Of a stretch of DNA of 64,000 nt, positions 59,147 through 64,000 are shown piece after piece; position 1 is the first letter of the stretch; each line of letters begins with the position of its first letter. Under the pieces are notes generated by a model that did no database searches, was not told where the DNA came from, and saw nothing but the letters and a program-made list of their open reading frames with translations. The stretch lies in assembly GCF_900167075.1 (NCBI RefSeq), contig NZ_FUWH01000012.1, forward strand, positions 60,949-124,948, in the 5' to 3' direction. The translations under genes were made by a program, and so were the position numbers. This stretch comes from Sediminibacterium ginsengisoli. GTDB taxonomy: Bacteria > Bacteroidota > Bacteroidia > Chitinophagales > Chitinophagaceae.

Positions 59147-62100
59147 TCAGAAGGTTACTGAAAGTCCCATGGTGAATCCTTTCATGATCGGGTAGTTGTT
59201 ACCGTTACCGCTCGAGCCATCCGTTACCACACGGTCCGATCCATTGATGCTCTCCACATCCAGGTCTTTTGAAATGCGGTAGAGCGGCGACCAAGTGAGC
59301 AGATTCTCGCCTGAAACATACACCCGTGCAGTGTTCGCTCCGATCCTGCGGATCCATTTTCCTGGCAGATTATAGCCGATCTGTATGTTCTTCAAACGCA
59401 GGTAAGCCACATTCTGCAGGTATTTTGTCTGTGCCTGGTTCAGTTCGCCTGAGCCATTCTGCGCCACATAACCACGGTAACGCGGGAAGTATGCATCAGG
59501 GTTTTGTTCCGACCAGATATTTCCGATATGCGATACCGGCATCTTATTATAAGGCCTGTTGTACTGGCCCCAGAAATAATCGGCTTCAGATCCCGGCCAC
59601 CAGTCCTGCTTGCCTACACCCTGCAGAAATGCTGAAAAGAAGAAATTATTCCAGTCCGCATCAAGGTTGATACCATAGCTATATCGTGGTGTTGAATTAC
59701 CGATGATCTGCCTGTCGCCCGGGTTGCCTACCGTATTATCGCCGTTGTTGATGACACCGTCACCATTCAGGTCGCGGAACTTGATATCGCCTGGTAAGAG
59801 CTGACCACTGTTGGAGGCTTTGATCAGCGTTTGTTTTGCTGATTTATTGATATCATCCTGCGATTTGAAATAACCATCCGTTACATAGCCCCAGATCTCG
59901 CCCACTTTTTGTCCTACATAATAATCTGAAAGACGCCTGTCTGCATTGTTGAACTTGGTGATCTCAGACTGGTAATCGGCAAGTGTGATGCCGATGCTGT
60001 AGCTGATCGGTTTTGAGGCGCTTCCGAACCTGTCTTTCCAGCTGAGTGAAATTTCCCAGCCCTTCGTCTTCAGGTCAGCATAGTTTCCTTTCGGGACACC
60101 GGTTCCGAAAACAGCGGGAACCGACATACCCACAGTGAACATGTCTGTTGTTTTACGGATATACGCATCACCGGTAAAACGCAGCCTCTTATTCAGCAAA
60201 GCCAGATCCACACCAATGTTCTGCGTAGTTGAGGTTTCCCAGGTAAGGCCTTCAGGCAATACGCCAGGCTGACCTGTACGCTGCGGACGAACACCATTCA
60301 GTGCCCTGCCCGACTGGGAAATAGAGAACTGCTCCTGGAAAGCATAAGAACCGATGCTGCCGTTACCGAGTGAACCGTAGGAAGCCCTGATCTTCAGGTC
60401 GGATATGAATTTGTCGGATACGTTCCAGAAGTTTTCTTTCGAGATCCTCCAGCCGGCAGATACAGACGGGAAGAAGGCGTAACGCTGGCTTTCAGGGAAC
60501 TTGGATGATCCGTCGTAACGACCATTCACTTCTACCAGGTATTTATCACTGAAAGCATAGTTCAGACGAAAGAAGCCACCGATGATGCTCCATTTTTCCC
60601 AGCCGCCGCTGGTAGTGATAGACTGACCCAGCGCGAGGTTGATATCCGTTGCGTTTTCATAGATCAGACCGTTTCGTAATGTTTTAACGCCCTGGAAAGT
60701 AGACTGTTCATAGTTATAACCAGCCATTGCTTTGAAGTAATGATCACCGCGGAATTTATTTTCATATTCGCCATAAATATTGGTAGCCATGTATTCGGTC
60801 TGGCGGTAGTAATACTGCAGGTCGTTGGTATTTGTTCCCACATACTGAATTACGCCGGGTTTGGTGCTGTAAGGAACAGGAACCCGGATCTGTCTTTCGT
60901 TGTTATTCGTATTCTGTATGGTGAAATCACCTTTGATACGGAAATGATCGTTGAAGAAACGCGTGGTGAATGAAGTGGTATTACGGATAATACGCCTGTT
61001 CATATCGATACCGTTCTTGCCGTATACAAAATCACCAACAGTATACGCAGCAGAATAAGTAAGTGTTCCGTCAGGATTGAACATGGGCGCATTGGTATGC
61101 CCTTCATCCGCCAGGTTCCGCCAGATACCGCCGCCTTCGCCCACGTTGAGCGGGTTATGGTAGGTCATGTTGGAATAGTCCGTATTGTTGTCGATACGCA
61201 GCCATGAGAGCAGTTGCATAGAGCCTTTGGCCCTGAAGTTGTATACTTTATAATCATCGGAGTTGAAGCGGAACAGACCATCCTGTCCGAAATACCTGCC
61301 GGTGAGATAAAAGCTTGTTTTACCGGAGCTTCCCGCCAGGGAAATATTATGTTCGGTTGAAGCAGTATGTTTTTTATACAACAGGTCGAACCAGTCTGTG
61401 TTATCATAATAGACGTATTCACCGGCACCGTTTACCTCCACTTTCGGAAGCGACGGATCTTTTGAACGCCTTTCCAGTTCTGCGAGGTAGGCAGGAGAGA
61501 ACTTAACTGTTTTGTTTATGTTCTGCGGGGTTTGCGAATAATCGTTCCAGGCAGTCCACGCTTCGTTGAACATCTTGGCAAAGAGGTAGCCGTCGTTTAC
61601 CAGTTTAGGAACAACAGTTGGATTTTTGATCGAATAATTGGTAGTGTAGGTAATGCTCATTTTATCTTTCGATGCGTTCTTTGTAGTGATGAGCACCACA
61701 CCGAATGCACCGCGCGCGCCATATACGGCCGCAGACGAGGCATCTTTCAGTACGGAAACAGTAGCAACATCGTTGGGATTAATGAGCGAAGGATCACCTT
61801 CCACACCATCGATCAGCACCAGCGCATTACCGCCCTGGCCGATAGAAGTGGTTCCGCGGATATTATAGGTAGGCGACTGGATCGGTTTACCATCCAGCAT
61901 ACGGAGATTGAGGTTGGGAATAACGCCCTGTAAACCCTGTGTGAGGTTAGGAAGCGAGCGGTTCTCCAGTGCTTCGGCAGTAACCTGATCAACGGCTCCG
62001 GTAAGGTTCAGCTTTTTCTGGGTGCCGTAACCAACTACCACCACGTCATTCAGCGATGTGTTCTGTAACTGCATTTTAGCCATGAGTTCCAGTGTTGAAC

Positions 62101-62401
62101 CGCTATAGGTAAAAGTTCCGAGCGCCAACTTCTCATAACCGATAAAAGACACTTCAAAAGAATAGTTTTCGCCCTGTTTTAAGGTTGCAATGGTAAATGC
62201 ACCTTTTGCATCGGACTGAACCGTAATCGCAGTGCCGCTCTTTGGAACCGCACTCACCGTTGCAGCCGCAAGGGGTTCATTCTTTTCATTTACGACATAG
62301 CCTTTCACTGCCATTTTCTGCTGGGCCAGTAAGCCTGATGCGCAGAAAAGCAATAGCAGCAATAGCCCCGGGGGAACAAAGCAGATTGTTTTTGTTTTCA
62401 T
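59147..62401 (-). CDS. SusC/RagA-family TonB-linked outer-membrane transporter
   Basis: A 1084-aa outer-membrane channel started at the ATG at 62401 with a signal peptide ending LLAQ. The N-terminal CarboxypepD_reg-like domain (VKGYVVNEKNEPLAAATVSAV…SYEKLALGTFTYSG) is followed by the SusC signature plug (VVVGYGTQKKLNLTGAVDQVTAEALENRSLPNLTQGLQGVIPNLNL…IRGTTSIGQGGNALVLIDGVEGD) and a 22-strand barrel ending in MKGFTMGLSVTF. No STN signalling domain is present, so it is not paired with an anti-sigma factor by that route. With SusD and the EEP gene it forms a likely operon. The substrate, possibly a glycan or glycerophospho compound, cannot be read. Confidence 0.95.
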   Translation of the reverse strand: MKTKTICFVPPGLLLLLLFCASGLLAQQKMAVKGYVVNEKNEPLAAATVSAVPKSGTAITVQSDAKGAFTIATLKQGENYSFEVSFIGYEKLALGTFTYSGSTLELMAKMQLQNTSLNDVVVVGYGTQKKLNLTGAVDQVTAEALENRSLPNLTQGLQGVIPNLNLRMLDGKPIQSPTYNIRGTTSIGQGGNALVLIDGVEGDPSLINPNDVATVSVLKDASSAAVYGARGAFGVVLITTKNASKDKMSITYTTNYSIKNPTVVPKLVNDGYLFAKMFNEAWTAWNDYSQTPQNINKTVKFSPAYLAELERRSKDPSLPKVEVNGAGEYVYYDNTDWFDLLYKKHTASTEHNISLAGSSGKTSFYLTGRYFGQDGLFRFNSDDYKVYNFRAKGSMQLLSWLRIDNNTDYSNMTYHNPLNVGEGGGIWRNLADEGHTNAPMFNPDGTLTYSAAYTVGDFVYGKNGIDMNRRIIRNTTSFTTRFFNDHFRIKGDFTIQNTNNNERQIRVPVPYSTKPGVIQYVGTNTNDLQYYYRQTEYMATNIYGEYENKFRGDHYFKAMAGYNYEQSTFQGVKTLRNGLIYENATDINLALGQSITTSGGWEKWSIIGGFFRLNYAFSDKYLVEVNGRYDGSSKFPESQRYAFFPSVSAGWRISKENFWNVSDKFISDLKIRASYGSLGNGSIGSYAFQEQFSISQSGRALNGVRPQRTGQPGVLPEGLTWETSTTQNIGVDLALLNKRLRFTGDAYIRKTTDMFTVGMSVPAVFGTGVPKGNYADLKTKGWEISLSWKDRFGSASKPISYSIGITLADYQSEITKFNNADRRLSDYYVGQKVGEIWGYVTDGYFKSQDDINKSAKQTLIKASNSGQLLPGDIKFRDLNGDGVINNGDNTVGNPGDRQIIGNSTPRYSYGINLDADWNNFFFSAFLQGVGKQDWWPGSEADYFWGQYNRPYNKMPVSHIGNIWSEQNPDAYFPRYRGYVAQNGSGELNQAQTKYLQNVAYLRLKNIQIGYNLPGKWIRRIGANTARVYVSGENLLTWSPLYRISKDLDVESINGSDRVVTDGSSGNGNNYPIMKGFTMGLSVTF

Positions 62402-62597
62402 GGTATAGGTGGTTGAGTTATGACAATAAACTGCCGTTACCATTTCCGGTTCATTTTTTTGTATCCGTGGTATCAGCTATGAGTGTTATATGACGAAGCA
62501 GCCGTTTCTTAAAAACGGAGCGAAAGTATCAGGGGGAAATGAACAAAAAATTATGACTGCGTTAACATAATGTGAATCATTGGAGGGGAAGAAAAGG

Positions 62598-62653
62598 GAG
62601 TGAGGGCGATGTGAGGAGCAAGGAAGACATAAAAGAGTGAGGGCGATGTGAGG
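62598..62653. repeat. 19-bp direct repeat, two copies
   Basis: GAGTGAGGGCGATGTGAGG occurs at 62598-62616 and 62635-62653, 37 bp apart. The region is rich in G and A on the plus strand. Confidence 0.7.
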
Positions 62654-62663
62654 GAGGGTGAGG

Positions 62664-62689
62664 CGTATAAATCGCAGGCGATTTATACG
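62664..62689. repeat. 12+12 bp inverted repeat
   Basis: Arms CGTATAAATCGC and GCGATTTATACG with a 2-bp centre, 16 bp beyond the stop of the T9SS gene. Without a T tract it may act as a weak terminator, a regulator site, or a part of the intergenic repeat. Confidence 0.55.
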
Positions 62690-62704
62690 GGGTGATAAGT
62701 GGGG

Positions 62705-63493
62705 TTAGTCGGCTTTGATGATTTTGGCGATAAGGTCGGGGGTGTCTGCGGAAGTGCAGTGGATCTTTACAATATAGATACCATTGGCGAGTACCGGAAG
62801 GTTGATGAGCGGATCGTTATAGCCTTTGTTGAAACTGATGGATTCCTTTTTCACGATACGGCCGATCATGTCTGTTACAATCACATCAGCCTTGACAGCT
62901 TCCTGTGTAAACAGCCTGATGTGAAAGTTTGTTTTTACAGGATTCGGATATACCCTTTCCAGTCTCCAGGTCTGCGGATTAAATATCACAGCAACCGTGT
63001 TGGAGTAAATGAAGCTTCCATCTTTGGCAACGAGCCTGATGCGGTAATAAGTGACGGAAGCAAGGGGTTGAATGTCGGTCCAGGTGTAGTTCAGCGGAAC
63101 AGCGCTGTTACCATTAGGTGCAAGAGAGGGAACAATGGCCATAACACCGAATGCGTTAACGGTATCGCGGCCTCTTTCAACCAGCATTTCCTTGCTGTTC
63201 ACTTCAAAAAGGGTGGTCCATTTCAGCACAACCGTTTTATTAACGATCTCAGCACTGAGCATAACGGGAGATATTGTGGAAAGCAGGATGGAAGGTTGCT
63301 GAAATCCCTGTGTGAGAATGATGATACCATTGTCTGCCGTAGCGGTAATCCATTCGCCGATGGTGCAGTCAACAGAAACAGGTCCGGCCTGGCTGTACCC
63401 TCCGTTGCCGATCACATACCTTTCAATGGTTTGCGCGCGAAGACCTGTAATGAGCAGGATCATTGATAATATAAGGAGCAGTCGGGGTTTCAC
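62705..63493 (-). CDS. T9SS type A sorting-domain protein
   Basis: A secreted protein of 262 aa with a GTG start at 63493 and a signal peptide (MKPRLLLILSMILLITGLRAQ). The middle has a beta-sandwich with LKWTTLFEVNSKEMLVERGRDTVNAFGVMAIVPSLA, resembling a fibronectin III fold with YTWTDIQPLASVTYYRIRLVAKDG. The last 75 residues are a type A sorting domain: RVYPNPVKTNFHIRLF…VIVTDMIGRIVKKE…LPVLANGIYIVKI. Such domains direct cargo through the Bacteroidota type IX secretion system to the cell surface. It lies 18 bp after the repeat-containing gene and is probably co-transcribed. Confidence 0.92.
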   Translation of the reverse strand: MKPRLLLILSMILLITGLRAQTIERYVIGNGGYSQAGPVSVDCTIGEWITATADNGIIILTQGFQQPSILLSTISPVMLSAEIVNKTVVLKWTTLFEVNSKEMLVERGRDTVNAFGVMAIVPSLAPNGNSAVPLNYTWTDIQPLASVTYYRIRLVAKDGSFIYSNTVAVIFNPQTWRLERVYPNPVKTNFHIRLFTQEAVKADVIVTDMIGRIVKKESISFNKGYNDPLINLPVLANGIYIVKIHCTSADTPDLIAKIIKAD

Positions 63494-63511
63494 TGTCAGT
63501 TATGGTTTAGT

Positions 63512-64000
63512 CTAATAGGTTTCCTGTCCGGATTGATAAGTAAATACAGGGCTGCCGGTAGTAGCGGATGTCCTCAGCCGCACATAATAACCCGCCGGTA
63601 CATCGGCAGAGATCTGGCCGGCAACACTGCTTGTAACACTCAGCCCAATCACAACTGCACCGGTATTACTATTGGAAAAACGTCCGGCTTCTGTCCAGGT
63701 AGAGTTATTAGGACTGATCTCGAGAAAGACCACGCCTGCCTGCCCGCCAGAAACAGATATGCTACATGCAATCTCCACACTGTACCTGACAGATGCGTCT
63801 TTCGTGGCAGATACCTGGAAGCTGCTGTTGAAGGATCTTGTTGCGCTGCTGGGCTGTCTTTTCCGTGTATAGGTAGAAAGCATCGTGGCGGTATCGCTGT
63901 ATTTCACCAGCTGACCAGCACGGCCATAACCGGAAAGCATAGACGCCGTATCCGAATATTGAACCGATTGGCCTTTACGTGCATAACCGGTGAGCATGCC
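63512..64000 (-). CDS. Surface protein with 19-aa tandem repeats (partial, 5' end off window)
   Basis: The visible 162 codons are the C-terminal part of a longer protein; the methionine near the edge is probably internal, as the repeat pattern is already running there. Two complete copies of a 19-residue repeat, ML(T/S)GY(A/G)R(K/A)GQ(S/L)V(Q/K)YSDTA(S/T), and part of a third (MLSTYTRKRQ) lead into a C-terminal beta domain of about 100 residues (FNSSFQVSATKDASVRYSVEIACSISVSGGQAGVVFLEISPNNSTWTEAGRFSN). Tandem repeats with aromatic/Ser/Thr positions of this kind occur in trimeric tail-fibre or adhesin stalks. No signal peptide can be seen in the window. Unrecognised family. Confidence 0.75.
   Translation of the reverse strand, partial: GMLTGYARKGQSVQYSDTASMLSGYGRAGQLVKYSDTATMLSTYTRKRQPSSATRSFNSSFQVSATKDASVRYSVEIACSISVSGGQAGVVFLEISPNNSTWTEAGRFSNSNTGAVVIGLSVTSSVAGQISADVPAGYYVRLRTSATTGSPVFTYQSGQETY

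Larger units (their letters stand above)
62402..62704. other. 303-bp spacer upstream of the SusC gene
   Basis: No ORF. It contains two copies of a 19-bp direct repeat (62598 and 62635), a 12+12 bp inverted repeat (62664-62689), and an AT-rich leader in front of susC. I do not see a clear TAnnTTTG promoter. Confidence 0.5.

Overview
The window comes from a Bacteroidota chromosome, most likely the Chitinophagaceae (Chitinophaga-like). The evidence is a SusC/SusD pair, a type IX secretion (T9SS) C-terminal sorting domain, the families DUF4290, DUF5686, DUF4833 and 2TM, promoters of the Bacteroidota type (TTTG, about 20 bp, TAnnTTTG), and weak or absent Shine-Dalgarno sequences. I see no rRNA, tRNA, CRISPR array, phage integrase or transposase. 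The window cuts leuA on the left and a repeat-containing surface protein on the right.

Layout. 0-11 kb: leuA, a helical-repeat protein, two multi-PAS sensor kinases, a diheme cytochrome c, a long-chain acyl-CoA synthetase, a 2TM protein and a TPR protein. 11-21.3 kb (all minus strand): a DUF1015 protein, then a tight operon for inositol lipids read as TetR, myo-inositol-phosphate synthase, PgpA-type phosphatase, GtrA, DUF5686 outer-membrane protein, CDP-alcohol phosphatidyltransferase fused to DUF4833, and PAP2/AUR1-type synthase; serC lies upstream. 21.3-30 kb: DUF502 protein, then a TetR-controlled tripartite RND efflux operon (TetR, TolC, membrane fusion protein, RND pump) and an AIM24-family protein. 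30-35.4 kb: an accessory island in which a lipoprotein of about 400 aa with a CIDWYW...STGNC core and small secreted partners occur as two divergent, related cassettes; a 43-bp repeat built on a perfect palindrome brackets one of them.

35.4-50.6 kb: aminotransferase, an MG/TonB-plug protein, an orphan TolC, the core translation cluster rplM-rpsI-rpsB-tsf-pyrH, an amidohydrolase with a TTG start, a higBA toxin-antitoxin pair with visible promoter and operator, recO, pheS, DUF4290 and murA (active-site Cys replaced by Asp). 50.6-64 kb: an S10-type peptidase, a GH3 glycosidase, a small membrane protein, a GAF sensor kinase, and a nutrient-acquisition locus (SusC, SusD, an endonuclease/exonuclease/phosphatase-family protein), followed by a T9SS cargo protein and the cut repeat protein.

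The most coherent system is the inositol-lipid operon: glucose-6-phosphate to inositol-3-phosphate, attachment to CDP-diacylglycerol, dephosphorylation to phosphatidylinositol, then transfer to ceramide, with possible flippase and outer-membrane components in the same operon. The least explained DNA is the 30-35.4 kb island, whose proteins I cannot assign to any known family.
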